A DNA stretch of 60,000 bases. Source: Bolinopsis microptera (Eukaryota; Ctenophora; Tentaculata; Lobata; Bolinopsidae). This document shows, in pieces, positions 31,528-40,391 of this stretch. The notes beneath the pieces were generated by a model that had not been told where the DNA came from, searched no databases, and was given only the letters and a program-made list of their open reading frames with translations. The position numbers and the translations under genes were made by a program. Location of the stretch: positions 319,501 through 379,500 of the forward strand of contig NC_087072.1 in the NCBI RefSeq assembly GCF_026151205.1. Direction: 5' to 3'. Within the stretch, counting starts at the first letter, position 1, and the number at the start of each line of letters is the position of its first letter.

Positions 31528-32676
31528 TTACACAGAGGCTCCATACCTGTTATATGCATCTCTAGCTAACTTAATGGAGTCTCTTATGATTGTGAAGAGG
31601 TTAATTACTTCACCTCTTTTGTTTTTGAGAATATTTTTAGCACTTGATTGTGAGGCTACCTGTAGTTGCTCAACAACACGACGTTGTTCATCTGTTACTT
31701 GATCGCGTTGTGGTTGGCAAATCGGTAAAATACCAAATGACAAACTCAAAAATAGATTTTGAAGTGTAGGTAGGTGTTTTTGAACCAACTCATCAATTTG
31801 ATGATTTTTAACTAATTTCTGAATTTGAAAAATTTCCTCCATCGTCGTGCAGTTAAAGATTGTCTTTGTGAGATTACTCAAATCCTCATCATCATCTTTT
31901 ACTGCTTGGAGTTGATCTGAGAGGAGTTTTATCTTTCTCTTACACTCTTGTTCGTAGTCCTCCATTACCTTATCATGTGCATCTCGTAAAGTTTGGATTG
32001 TTTTACCATGTGCATCCCGCATTTTTTGGATTCTTTCTTCATATTCTTCTTTCATTTTATCACCAAATTCACGTAATCTACTTCTATAACCTTCTTTAAG
32101 ATCAGATATTTTTTCTTCGTACTTCCTTTTGATGTTATCAAGTGTTTGCTGGTAATCTTTCTTTACAATATTTTTAGACTCTAAACAATCTTCATACAAT
32201 TTCTTGTAATCAGAAGTGTCAAAACTATCAATTACGGTTAAATTATCATCCGACTGACCATCATCATCATAGCTATCAATTATCTTGAGTTGATTATCTC
32301 CCTGTCCATCATCATCATAACTATCAACAACTCTTAACCCATCATCTCCCTGTTCGTCATCACCATAACTGTCAACAACCTTTAGACCCTCGTCACCCTG
32401 CCCGTCATATTTTTGAGGATCTGGGTTTGGTTTAATTTCATAATCTCTAGGTTTTTCTCTAGGTTGATCTTGTTTTGTTATAGGAGGGAGCATCTCACGT
32501 TTTTTTGGTTTTGGGTGTGGTAAATTATAGCTTCTAGGTCGTTTAGAAGATTTTGATCCATCATGAGAATGGTTAACCAACATTAGTTTTGGCTCAGGAT
32601 GTGCTAAATGTTTGTGTTGATATAATGATGTGTTTGTTGGGTAAGATTTACCGCACTTATCGCATTGTAAACTCAT
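31528..32676 (-). CDS. C2H2 zinc-finger and coiled-coil protein
   Basis: 382 residues. Residues 5-26 form a classical C2H2 finger (CDKCGKSYPTNTSLYQHKHL...H). A proline/lysine region follows, then four acidic repeats of about 15 residues built on VDSYGDD/IDSYDDD/DGQGD (about 95-150), and then a long charged coiled coil (about 170-265, rich in KMKEEYEERIQKM-type heptads). The C-terminus is hydrophobic and conserved-looking. It may be a DNA-binding or scaffold protein of the virion. It is transcribed divergently from the integrase; TATAAATAC on the minus strand at 32701-32709 is its probable promoter. Confidence 0.6.
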   Translation of the reverse strand: MSLQCDKCGKSYPTNTSLYQHKHLAHPEPKLMLVNHSHDGSKSSKRPRSYNLPHPKPKKREMLPPITKQDQPREKPRDYEIKPNPDPQKYDGQGDEGLKVVDSYGDDEQGDDGLRVVDSYDDDGQGDNQLKIIDSYDDDGQSDDNLTVIDSFDTSDYKKLYEDCLESKNIVKKDYQQTLDNIKRKYEEKISDLKEGYRSRLREFGDKMKEEYEERIQKMRDAHGKTIQTLRDAHDKVMEDYEQECKRKIKLLSDQLQAVKDDDEDLSNLTKTIFNCTTMEEIFQIQKLVKNHQIDELVQKHLPTLQNLFLSLSFGILPICQPQRDQVTDEQRRVVEQLQVASQSSAKNILKNKRGEVINLFTIIRDSIKLARDAYNRYGASV

Positions 32677-32735
32677 TTTTAGAAACTAATAACAAATCGT
32701 GTATTTATAGGCAGAAAATAAACACAAAACCCATA
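32677..32735. promoter_or_regulatory. Divergent promoter between zinc-finger gene and integrase
   Basis: The 59-bp gap contains TATAAATAC on the minus strand (32701-32709), 25-33 bp from the leftward start. No clear TATA is seen for the rightward integrase. Confidence 0.5.
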
Positions 32736-33800
32736 ATGAATTTGAAAACCCTGTATGAGGATCCCAGCTTCCCGGGATCTTTTAGTGGAAAAAATCGTTT
32801 TTACCAAGAACTTCGGAAAGGAGGACATCTTGTTAGTCCAAAAACTGTTACAGAAAAATTAAGAGCAATCGATAGCTACACACTACACAAACCAGAGAAA
32901 AAACCTACTTTATATCGTAGGATATGGTCAAAGGGAATCAATTACTTGTACCAATGTGATCTAGTTGATTTATCGAGTTTGCACAAACATAACAATGGTT
33001 ACAAATGGATAATTACAATTATTGACACATTTAGCAAAAAAGCATGGGCTTTTAAAATGAAGAACAAATCAGCAAACTCTGTTGTAACAGTCATGAAACC
33101 CTTCTTACAACAAAACACACCTCAAAAGATGCAATTTGACCAGGGAACGGAATTTTACAACAAAAAGTTTTTAAATCTTCTAGAAAAATTAAAAATAAAA
33201 CATTATAGTGTTTTTAGTGATAAAAAGGGAGCTATAGTTGAACGATTCAATAGAACTTTAAAAACACGGATGTTTAAGTATTTTACTTCTAAAGGTACTC
33301 ACCGCTGGGTAGATGTGCTTCAAGATTTGGTTGATGGTTACAATAATAGCAAACACAGATCTATACAACACACTCCTAATAACGTTACAACGGCAAATGA
33401 AGCGGTGGTGAGAAAAATTTTGTTTCCAAAAGTGAAAAAAAAAAAGAAATTTACCAAAAAACATTTTAAAATTGGTGATAGTGTGAGAATAACAAGACAG
33501 AAAAGAACGTTTCAGAAGGGGTATGAACAATCGTGGAGTTATGAGGTGTTTGTCATTAGTGAAATCAAAAAGACTTATCCTATCACATACATGTTGAAGG
33601 ACTATAAAGGGGAAGAAATCAAGGGTTCATTTTACACCAGTGAAATACAGTTGATTGATAAATCTAATGATATTTATCAAATTGAAAAAGTTCTCAATAA
33701 ACGCAGCAGACGCGGTCAAACCGAGTATCTTGTTAAGTGGCAAGGATATCCAGACGAGGCGAACACTTGGATACCTCAATTCGATCTCTTTAATTTGTAA
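32736..33800 (+). CDS. Retroviral-type integrase with C-terminal chromodomain
   Basis: 354 residues from the ATG at 32736 (upstream codons lie in the opposite promoter and lack conservation). The rve core carries the DDE triad: QCDLVDL, MQFDQGTEF and GAIVERFNRT. An SH3-like region follows (KIGDSVRITRQ), then a chromodomain (YQIEKVLNKR...EYLVKWQGYP...NTWIP). It inserts the linear DNA into chromosomes with 6-bp target duplications, and the chromodomain steers it to modified histones. Triad and chromodomain aromatic residues are intact. It is the first gene of the rightward block and ends one base inside the ATPase start. Confidence 0.95.
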   Translation: MNLKTLYEDPSFPGSFSGKNRFYQELRKGGHLVSPKTVTEKLRAIDSYTLHKPEKKPTLYRRIWSKGINYLYQCDLVDLSSLHKHNNGYKWIITIIDTFSKKAWAFKMKNKSANSVVTVMKPFLQQNTPQKMQFDQGTEFYNKKFLNLLEKLKIKHYSVFSDKKGAIVERFNRTLKTRMFKYFTSKGTHRWVDVLQDLVDGYNNSKHRSIQHTPNNVTTANEAVVRKILFPKVKKKKKFTKKHFKIGDSVRITRQKRTFQKGYEQSWSYEVFVISEIKKTYPITYMLKDYKGEEIKGSFYTSEIQLIDKSNDIYQIEKVLNKRSRRGQTEYLVKWQGYPDEANTWIPQFDLFNL

Positions 33801-34414
33801 TGCCTATTAAATTCCTTGCCTCTCACAATTGTATAATATTCGGACCGACAAGAGCCGGTAAAACTCAGTTCATATTAGAAGTTATTCGACAAAAACTAGT
33901 TCACCCATGGCCTAAGCGAATCTTTTACATGTACAAAATCGAACAGAGTTTCATGAAGACGTGGAATGAGATAGAGGTTGTGCCGATAACATTTATCAAG
34001 GGACTTGATTTTGATAAAATGGATACTTCTGAACCTAGCATGCTTATTGTTGATGATTTAATTCTCAGTGATAACAAAGAAATGGCAGAATGTTTCATTT
34101 TAGGCTCACATCACAAATCAATATCTACATTCTACATAACACAAAACCTATTCCCAAAATGTCCCTTGTTTAGACTCATGAGTTCTAACAGTCACTATTT
34201 TGTTCTCTTTAATAGTCAGCGTCATTTTAGACAAATTAACACATTGGCAAGACAGATGTTTTGTGGTGATGATTTGAGGCGTGTCACTAACGCCTTTAAA
34301 AGAACGTCAAAACAGGATAGAGGCTTCATTCTACTTAGTCTCGCACCAAGTTTACCACAGGAGCTAACTGTAACAACAGATTTTTGGGAATGGTTGCCAA
34401 GCGTTTATCTCTAA
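33800..34414 (+). CDS. Genome-packaging ATPase (FtsK/HerA type)
   Basis: 204 residues. Walker A is GPTRAGKT near residue 12; Walker B is a hydrophobic run ending in VDD (SMLIVDDL). A later conserved SHHKSISTFYITQNLF with Gln matches the sensor of A32-like packaging ATPases. It pumps the genome into the capsid. The frame overlaps the integrase stop and the start of the next gene, as expected for a dense late block. All key residues are present. Confidence 0.92.
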   Translation: MPIKFLASHNCIIFGPTRAGKTQFILEVIRQKLVHPWPKRIFYMYKIEQSFMKTWNEIEVVPITFIKGLDFDKMDTSEPSMLIVDDLILSDNKEMAECFILGSHHKSISTFYITQNLFPKCPLFRLMSSNSHYFVLFNSQRHFRQINTLARQMFCGDDLRRVTNAFKRTSKQDRGFILLSLAPSLPQELTVTTDFWEWLPSVYL

Positions 34415-34746
34415 AGCAAGCAGATATGTTAAATAAACATAGATATATACTCGAGAAGTTAGCTACTAGTAATATGAAAAAACGTAAAATCATCTTGGAA
34501 AATTCACCTCCAGAACTTTTCAAAGTTCTTGGAATCGTATTCAATCTTTTGGCAAATAAGAAACTGGATTTAGATAACAAACAACATCAAACTTTGAAAA
34601 AACATAGACGTCTAATTCGATCAACGAGTGGTTTAAAAGGAGCAGGTATGAAACGGAAACTAGTTGCACAGCGTGGTGGAGCATTAGCTACTATATTAAG
34701 CACAGTTCTACCAATACTCGGAGGAATACTAAAGTCAATTATCTAA
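34390..34746 (+). CDS. Small basic Polinton virion protein with hydrophobic C-terminus
   Basis: 118 residues, starting at ATG 34390 inside the ATPase 3' end. A helical N-terminal half (LSLKQADMLNKHRYILEKL...) is followed by a lysine/arginine-rich stretch and an amphipathic tail GGALATILSTVLPILGGIL. This layout is found in many Polintons next to the ATPase and resembles small capsid-associated proteins with a membrane-active helix. Exact role unknown. Confidence 0.6.
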   Translation: MVAKRLSLKQADMLNKHRYILEKLATSNMKKRKIILENSPPELFKVLGIVFNLLANKKLDLDNKQHQTLKKHRRLIRSTSGLKGAGMKRKLVAQRGGALATILSTVLPILGGILKSII

Positions 34747-34747
34747 C

Positions 34748-35059
34748 ATGTCTCGATATATTGTATCACCCTCTCACTTTAAAGATGTGTACATGCTCTT
34801 ACCGTCAGAGGGGATCTCAGAACAAATCAAAACTATTGAACTTCCAAAAGGAATCTTCCCGGATTTTAACTATAATGAGTTATTAATTAAACTTTCAAAA
34901 GCAGATGTACGACGATCCAAAGATGGACTGATTTTGATTAGAAATAAACCGATTAATATTAAATATGATGATTTTGTCAATGACTGTTGTAATGGTGATT
35001 TTAAAACACATTATGAACCTATTTTCTGTAATCTTAGAGATTGTGGAATAACATTTTAA
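34748..35059 (+). CDS. Polinton hypothetical protein (103 residues)
   Basis: It starts one base after the previous stop. Mixed strand/helix with a Cys-rich end (DCC...FCNLRDC). No family recognised. Its position inside the morphogenesis block suggests a virion or assembly role. Confidence 0.5.
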   Translation: MSRYIVSPSHFKDVYMLLPSEGISEQIKTIELPKGIFPDFNYNELLIKLSKADVRRSKDGLILIRNKPINIKYDDFVNDCCNGDFKTHYEPIFCNLRDCGITF

Positions 35060-35061
35060 CT

Positions 35062-35069
35062 ATAAAAGG
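35062..35069 (+). promoter_or_regulatory. TATA box of the minor capsid gene
   Basis: TATAAAAG 25-32 bp upstream of the start at 35094, in the 34-bp gap after the preceding gene. Confidence 0.55.
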
Positions 35070-35093
35070 AGGAGTTTTACTTGTTTTAGCAAA

Positions 35094-35891
35094 ATGGATA
35101 ACATTCACAACATCATTGCTGTTGGTGGTTATGAAGGCAATCAATCGAGATTTGTAACTCGAATTAACCCTGTTAAAATAAAAAAAGAAGCTGAGATTGC
35201 AGTTACATCGATTTTTCATGGTCAAGTGTTCAATATTAGTAATGATAACAACAAGATTCATTTTTACAATACGGTTGAGATAACGGATATGTTTACTGCC
35301 ATCGAAGTACATGCAATGATAGAATTTGGTGATGTTGATATTGAATTGGAGACAGTTACAATACCACCAGGGTTTTACCATTCAATTCATGCTATATGTC
35401 TTGCAATAGAAGAACAAATCTCAAGTGTATTAAACTTACCAAAGAGATACAAACCTATCACTGTAACACTTGATAAGCACAGACAAATTGTACATTTACA
35501 TTTGGATAATCTTATTATAACGAACGGAAAAGATTCACCATGGGAGCTTCTCGGTATAGAAACTGATTTGTATAATACACATGAGCTTCAGAATGCTTCG
35601 TTTGAAGGGGAATCACTTCCTGCATTTGTTTACATTAACATTATCGAAAACTCTTACATCAATGGACAATTATCTAGAATTTCTTCTGTGATTCCTATAA
35701 AAACAAATTCAGGGTGGAATTTTTTTCATCAAGCTCACCCTTATTTTGTTTCGATAAATGTAAAGGAATTCTCAAAAATCCTGATTGAGCTAAGAGATAT
35801 TAATGGTAAATTCTTGCATTTCAATCCCAGTTTCAAGACAATTCTAACTCTGAGTGTACGTCCTTCTACACTATATAAGGAGCGCAATTGA
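35094..35891 (+). CDS. Minor capsid (penton-like) protein
   Basis: 265 residues, strand-rich throughout, consistent with a single jelly-roll. Position (between the ATPase side and the major capsid) and size match Polinton minor capsid proteins, which form the fivefold vertices. Features include a conserved-looking IPPGFYHSIHAIC helix and many alternating hydrophobic strands. The assignment rests on position, length and fold-like composition rather than a signature motif. It has its own TATA box. Confidence 0.7.
   Translation: MDNIHNIIAVGGYEGNQSRFVTRINPVKIKKEAEIAVTSIFHGQVFNISNDNNKIHFYNTVEITDMFTAIEVHAMIEFGDVDIELETVTIPPGFYHSIHAICLAIEEQISSVLNLPKRYKPITVTLDKHRQIVHLHLDNLIITNGKDSPWELLGIETDLYNTHELQNASFEGESLPAFVYINIIENSYINGQLSRISSVIPIKTNSGWNFFHQAHPYFVSINVKEFSKILIELRDINGKFLHFNPSFKTILTLSVRPSTLYKERN
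35871..35878 (+). promoter_or_regulatory. TATA box of the core-protein gene
   Basis: CTATATAA 30-37 bp upstream of the start at 35908, overlapping the 3' end of the minor capsid gene. Confidence 0.5.
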
Positions 35892-35907
35892 GAGGAGAAA
35901 CTTTAAA

Positions 35908-36243
35908 ATGGAGGAATTTAACTCTAGCTATCTAAGAAGTAGACCGTACCGTGCTGTATTTGTACAGCAAGGGGGATCTACAGGGATGGATCGATATATT
36001 TACGGTATGCAGGGAGAGGGGTTGGGAAGCTTTCTTGGTTCCTTACTAAAGAAAGCGTTACCACTCGCTGGTCAGGCTATAAAAGCAGTAGCTAAAACAG
36101 CAAAGCCGATCGCAGTTGCTGCTGGTAAAGAACTACTTACCGCTGGAGCAAAACAAGGAGCAAAAAAGCTAAAACGTTTAGCTAATACTCAAGTGACACA
36201 TAAACACCACTCCAAGCGTAAAAGAAAATGGCGAAATTTGTAA
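35908..36243 (+). CDS. Basic core protein, adenovirus pX/pVI-like
   Basis: 111 residues. An N-terminal segment RPYRAVFVQQGG and YGMQGEGLGSFLGSLLKKALPL gives a Gly-rich amphipathic helix, followed by a long Ala/Lys helix and a strongly basic tail (KHHSKRKRKW). This matches the small DNA-condensing or membrane-lytic core proteins of adenovirus-like capsid systems (pX/pVI type) found in Polintons and adintoviruses. The stop overlaps the capsid start by 16 bases. The start at 35908 was chosen because it follows a TATA box. Confidence 0.6.
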   Translation: MEEFNSSYLRSRPYRAVFVQQGGSTGMDRYIYGMQGEGLGSFLGSLLKKALPLAGQAIKAVAKTAKPIAVAAGKELLTAGAKQGAKKLKRLANTQVTHKHHSKRKRKWRNL

Positions 36244-37817
36244 ACTCTAGTGATTCAATGTCATCTTCTCTCCTTCTATGGAATGACACACCAACACAAG
36301 TTTCGATTCAAGAGACTTATGATTTGAAAGTATGGCCTGTAACAAATTTATTCAATGATGGTCCCATAAATTTTAATATACCACCACAGCCGAAAGGACT
36401 TTTTACAGATTTACATATAGTTACAAAGGTGAAGCTAATGCAAAATGGTCGGAATATCACTACACGAGCAAAAGATGTTTCTGTAGTTAACAACATTGCA
36501 AACAGTCTATGGGGTGAAGTTTCGGTTGTAACAGGAAATCGCACTGAGTTATGTCAAAGCATGCGAAATGCTTATGCTTACCAGAGTTTCTTGAATCAGA
36601 CTCTAAGTTCAGACCAAAATCGTGGGGGGTATTTGTTTTACAATGAAGGGTTCCTGATGGATGAAGGTGTAACAAAAACATCTGAGGAAAATCTAAGAAC
36701 ATTTTGGAGGTGGGATAAAATTGATAGAAATATAACTTTATGGGATGATCTTGAATCTGTTCCAGGATTTGACTCTCTTGAAGAGGGGATTGCTGCAAAA
36801 AGGGAGTATGCATTTGAGATAGAAATACCAATGGATGTCGACTATAGGAGTGAAATGTTAGAGGTGATAAAGAATAAAAATCCAGATCTAGATGGTGATG
36901 ATCTTGAAATAGAGTATCAGAATCAAATGTCACAAGTGGATAATTGGGTTCCAACTCAAGCAAATCCGGCTGCCAGTAAAAGAAGTACTCTTTTTAATAG
37001 AGGAAAAAATGTAACTCTAAGCTCTAAATTTCACTGTCCGTTGTTAAACACTACAAAATGTTTACCTACAAATATGAATTTGAGAATGAGTCTAACTAAA
37101 AATACTGATGATTTCTTGCTTTTGTGCAAAGCAGATACTGGATATAGTTTGGTTATTGAAGATTGCTATCTTAACATTACTTACTATCGAGTAAGGGATG
37201 AAATTTTAGAACTGATTGAGGAGAGACTAAAAAAAGATCCTATTCCATATTTCATTTCTAGACCTGAAATCATAGTACGTCCGGTAACTCAATCATCGAG
37301 GATAGTTAGAATTAATGATATTTTTGCAGACTCCATTCTTCCTCCGTATGCATTCTTCATGCTGCAGAGGAGTCGCGACTTTGATGGATATATGCCCTCA
37401 AATCCTTTTATTATGATACCTTACAAAAAATTTCAACTTTACCGTGATGGTGTTCCAGTCTTTGCTGATCCTTTGGAAGTTGGGAGTATCAGAAAAATCG
37501 GTGAAAAAAACTTCCAATTTGAGGAATTTGGTGAGTATCTACGTCAACTTTACCGTACCTTGGGTAAGGATGCTCAAGGATCTTGCCTTATCAACGAGAA
37601 TAATTTCCAATTGAATTTCATGACTGCAATCAGCTTCGGTGGTGATAGATCTAGTATAAATGAGCGCCATCTAAATCTTCAAGAAAAAGCTAGTACAAAC
37701 ATTGAAATAGATCTTGGAACAGAAACTTACCCTGAAGATCTAATCTTAATCGTTTACGCTGTGTTTGACCGACAAATACAGATTGACTCAAATCGTATTG
37801 TACGTATAATCGAATGA
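36228..37817 (+). CDS. Major capsid protein (double jelly-roll)
   Basis: 529 residues, full-length compared with Polinton hexon-like capsids. It opens with the conserved N-terminal region (residues 10-60, TPTQVSIQETYDLKVWPVT...GPINF) and continues strand-rich with a loop DGDDLEIEYQNQ. It forms the pseudo-hexagonal trimers of the icosahedral shell. The frame is intact. Fragment A's truncated capsid covers the part after about residue 212. Downstream it overlaps the protease by four bases (ATGA), which suggests coupled expression. Confidence 0.9.
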   Translation: MAKFVNSSDSMSSSLLLWNDTPTQVSIQETYDLKVWPVTNLFNDGPINFNIPPQPKGLFTDLHIVTKVKLMQNGRNITTRAKDVSVVNNIANSLWGEVSVVTGNRTELCQSMRNAYAYQSFLNQTLSSDQNRGGYLFYNEGFLMDEGVTKTSEENLRTFWRWDKIDRNITLWDDLESVPGFDSLEEGIAAKREYAFEIEIPMDVDYRSEMLEVIKNKNPDLDGDDLEIEYQNQMSQVDNWVPTQANPAASKRSTLFNRGKNVTLSSKFHCPLLNTTKCLPTNMNLRMSLTKNTDDFLLLCKADTGYSLVIEDCYLNITYYRVRDEILELIEERLKKDPIPYFISRPEIIVRPVTQSSRIVRINDIFADSILPPYAFFMLQRSRDFDGYMPSNPFIMIPYKKFQLYRDGVPVFADPLEVGSIRKIGEKNFQFEEFGEYLRQLYRTLGKDAQGSCLINENNFQLNFMTAISFGGDRSSINERHLNLQEKASTNIEIDLGTETYPEDLILIVYAVFDRQIQIDSNRIVRIIE

Positions 37818-38281
37818 TGGTTAGCTCTCTAACAACAACACAATTAGACGATATTCTATTCGCTGCAAGTGCTACTAGGAAAAAATATATCGGAACATAT
37901 CCTTCATGTTTTTGCCCATCATCAACAAAAAAATTTTATGCTTTCATTTCAAATACTGAAGAACACAATGAAAATGGAGAGCATTGGTGTGCTTGGGTGG
38001 TAAAAAATGATGTCATATACTTTTTTGATTCATTTGGAAGACCACCTACTGATGGAACATTGTCAATGCACTTTAAAGAGATAATAAACAACTTCAAACT
38101 TGTAAAATACACTAATACTCGAATTCAAGGATGGAGTAGCAAGGCATGTGGTTACTTTTGTATTCATTTTATCTATATTTTAAGTTTAGGACTAGATTAT
38201 GTAGATTTTTTAAATGACTATTCACAAGATTTCGAGGATAATGATTCTGTTGCATTTAATTTTGTAACTTCTATTATTTGA
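37814..38281 (+). CDS. Adenovirus-type capsid-maturation cysteine protease
   Basis: 155 residues. The catalytic His is in NGEHWCAW, the acidic residue in YFFDSFGR, the oxyanion Gln in RIQGWSSKACG, and the nucleophile in KACGYFCIHFIY. It cleaves capsid and core proteins during virion maturation. The active site is complete. AATAAA overlaps the stop codon (38280-38286), giving a very short 3' end. Confidence 0.93.
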   Translation: MMVSSLTTTQLDDILFAASATRKKYIGTYPSCFCPSSTKKFYAFISNTEEHNENGEHWCAWVVKNDVIYFFDSFGRPPTDGTLSMHFKEIINNFKLVKYTNTRIQGWSSKACGYFCIHFIYILSLGLDYVDFLNDYSQDFEDNDSVAFNFVTSII

Positions 38282-38331
38282 ATAAATTTGTTTTACTTGT
38301 ACAAAATGAAACAAAATTTTAACATTATCAA

Positions 38332-38527
38332 CTTAAAATTTGCCATTAATAACAATATGTACTTTATAAATATCAACTACATTAAGGCACTTCCCATTCG
38401 GTGCTAACCACAAAACAACCTAGTACATATTTCCCACTTTCAAATTTTCAATCGCATTGTAAACAAAATCGCTTGCAAAAATAACTAGGATAAAAACTTT
38501 TTTATCACCTACATTATATAACTCTAG
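38332..38527 (-). pseudogene. Duplicate of the 3' end of gene A
   Basis: 196 bp just downstream of gene A (in its direction) repeat the last 190 bp of that gene in tandem, including the equivalents of the VVGWLAPNGKYLDIV codons, now with changes. It is a degenerate tandem copy between the two convergent gene blocks. Confidence 0.8.
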
Positions 38528-38558
38528 CTTAAAATTTACCATCAATAACAATGTGTAC

Positions 38559-39134
38559 TTAATAAATATCAACTATATCAAGGTACTTCCCGTTCGGTGC
38601 TAACCACCCAACAACCCAGTACTTATTTCCTACTCTCAAATTTTCAATATTATTGTAAACAAAATTGTTTGCAAAAATAACTGGGGTAAATGTTTTGTGA
38701 TCTCCTGCATCATACAACTCAAGCTTGAATCCTTTACTATTTGTATAATCCTTTAATGTCTTTGAAACCAACTGCATTTGGGTATTTATTCTAGTCTTGT
38801 GTTCCCCCTCAGGCATCGTCCTACATCCATCACATTCCATTCTTTGAGCATCAATACCCTCCAGTGAGCTGTAGCAGATTGGACAATTATCCACTCGAGA
38901 TGGTGTCATGCTAACAAGTTGTGGGAACCCATTTTTATATGAGTAGTCTACTCTTACTTCCTCTCCAACTTTAAAGGGCATCAGAGTGGGTTTCTTTAGA
39001 AGTAAGCTTTCCCAAACATTGAACTTGATAAGTTTGGATTTGAAGGGAATGTTGGTAGAAATTGTTAAGCGTGTGTATCCTTTTACATTAGGACTAATTT
39101 CATTAACCCTACCGTAGCTATTAAAGAGAGCCAT
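38559..39134 (-). CDS. Polinton gene A, zinc-binding OB-fold-like protein (copy B)
   Basis: 191 residues from MALFN. Strand-rich N-terminal OB-like region (KGYTRLTISTNIPF, FKVGEEVRVDYSY), a C-x2-C...C-x2-C zinc motif (CPICYSSL...CDGC), then a second domain ending WVVGWLAPNGKYLDIVDI. It is probably a single-strand nucleic-acid-binding protein, by analogy with the zinc-ribbon OB-folds of RPA. It is homologous to 15799-16398 in fragment A. Its C-terminal domain is repeated in gene D and again as a dead tandem copy at 38332-38527. Confidence 0.65.
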   Translation of the reverse strand: MALFNSYGRVNEISPNVKGYTRLTISTNIPFKSKLIKFNVWESLLLKKPTLMPFKVGEEVRVDYSYKNGFPQLVSMTPSRVDNCPICYSSLEGIDAQRMECDGCRTMPEGEHKTRINTQMQLVSKTLKDYTNSKGFKLELYDAGDHKTFTPVIFANNFVYNNIENLRVGNKYWVVGWLAPNGKYLDIVDIY

Positions 39135-39181
39135 TTTGAAACGCAACTAAAATTCAATTGTTGGAAATGAACCGTAAGATA

Positions 39182-39535
39182 TCAGTTACTCTTTATAAGA
39201 GTGGCAGGTAGTGTTCCCAGAAATGTTCTAAAACAATTTCTCAACATATACTTGTTTTCGTTAGCCATTTGAGTAGCATTAGATAGATTCGATTCCTCTC
39301 GCATTGCTTCCAAAATGATACTTTCGTGTGCGTTGAGGAAGGATTCATACGATCTATTTTGCGATGAAATCCAGACATCCAACAGAGGTAAGAGCCTTTT
39401 ACGAATTCGGTAGATATCAAACATAGTGATTACCTTGGTTCTTAAATAATAGCTAAGTTCAGAGTGAAGCTCTCCGAAAAATATTGATGGTGAGGCGGTG
39501 AGCAACTCTTGAATATCTGCTGTAGTCGACTTCAT
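39182..39535 (-). CDS. Polinton gene B, uncharacterised helical protein (copy B)
   Basis: 117 residues from the ATG at 39535, chosen because a TATATAAGG box lies at 39571-39578 and because fragment A starts at the same place. Conserved core LHSELSYY-x-RTKVITMFDIYRIRKR and ATQMANENKYMLRNCF. Predicted all-helical; no family recognised. Function unknown. Confidence 0.65.
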   Translation of the reverse strand: MKSTTADIQELLTASPSIFFGELHSELSYYLRTKVITMFDIYRIRKRLLPLLDVWISSQNRSYESFLNAHESIILEAMREESNLSNATQMANENKYMLRNCFRTFLGTLPATLIKSN

Positions 39536-39569
39536 TTTCAAGAATGGATGTAATTTTCTTATCCAATCC

Positions 39570-40040
39570 TTATATACCATACCTACCGTCTATTAAAAAC
39601 AATCTGTTCATCCATCTGTGCTCACCTAACACTTCAATTGTTTCAGCAGTAAAATTTGAACAATTTGGAGCATGTAAATGATTCCTTTTTGTATCGTGTG
39701 TGTACTTCTCAATACAGTACGGGTATATAGATGCATCCCCAAATATTTCTGTTTGTTTAAATCGAACAGTTTTACAGTTTCTTTCACTTGCTTTCTTTTT
39801 TAGTATTGATACACCAGGGGACCATTTTTGAGGTAGAATCAATTCAAGTGAAAAGTATTCGTTTTGTTGAATATTCTTCTTTGGATTATGTGGAGGTAAC
39901 CTTTCTTGCAAATGCAAAAACAATCTCTTTTCAACCTTTTTTCGTTGACTTTTACTCAATGTTTCGCAACCTGTCCAAAGATCGTTTTCTTTTAACCTCA
40001 GCATGAGATCGTCACATGATAAATCACGAATGTCTTGCAT
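39570..40040 (-). CDS. Polinton gene C, conserved uncharacterised protein (copy B)
   Basis: 156 residues, homologous to 14196-14672. Conserved blocks are KKVEKRLFLH, SILKK, VRFKQTEIFG and HLHAPNCSN. The Cys/His residues near the C-terminus could bind metal. Gene B's promoter overlaps its 3' end. Function unknown. Confidence 0.65.
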   Translation of the reverse strand: MQDIRDLSCDDLMLRLKENDLWTGCETLSKSQRKKVEKRLFLHLQERLPPHNPKKNIQQNEYFSLELILPQKWSPGVSILKKKASERNCKTVRFKQTEIFGDASIYPYCIEKYTHDTKRNHLHAPNCSNFTAETIEVLGEHRWMNRLFLIDGRYGI

Positions 40041-40054
40041 CACTTTTTTTTCTG

Positions 40055-40315
40055 TTAGTTAATATCAATAACTTCTATTATTTTATTGTTTAACCAACCA
40101 ACAACAGCATAGTTTCTACCTTTTTTAATTCTGGACACATATTCAAAAACAGCACTATTTTCGAAAATCCTAGCAGATAAATACACATCTTCTTCTGAAT
40201 AGAAAAAATTTAATTTATAAGCTCTAGTTGTACAATATGTATGCACTGAAATTAATTTCATGATTCCAATTACAAATCTCCTACATTTCCACTCTGAAGC
40301 AAGAACACTACACAT
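40055..40315 (-). CDS. Polinton gene D, short paralogue of gene A C-terminal domain
   Basis: 86 residues. After a CSVLASEWKC start, the C-terminal half (ARIFEN, GRNYAVVGWL, IIEVIDIN) parallels the last 55 residues of the gene A product, so the two genes share a domain by duplication. It is the last gene before the right terminal repeat. Function unknown. Confidence 0.6.
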   Translation of the reverse strand: MCSVLASEWKCRRFVIGIMKLISVHTYCTTRAYKLNFFYSEEDVYLSARIFENSAVFEYVSRIKKGRNYAVVGWLNNKIIEVIDIN

Positions 40316-40391
40316 TTTTAGCTCAAGTAATAATTTTAACTACCAAGAAATGAGTTTGTAGATCTGGTTGAGTATTTATATAGGGAAAAAA

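Noticed and set aside
36487-36963. 158-codon minus frame
   Set aside because: Antisense shadow of the major capsid gene.
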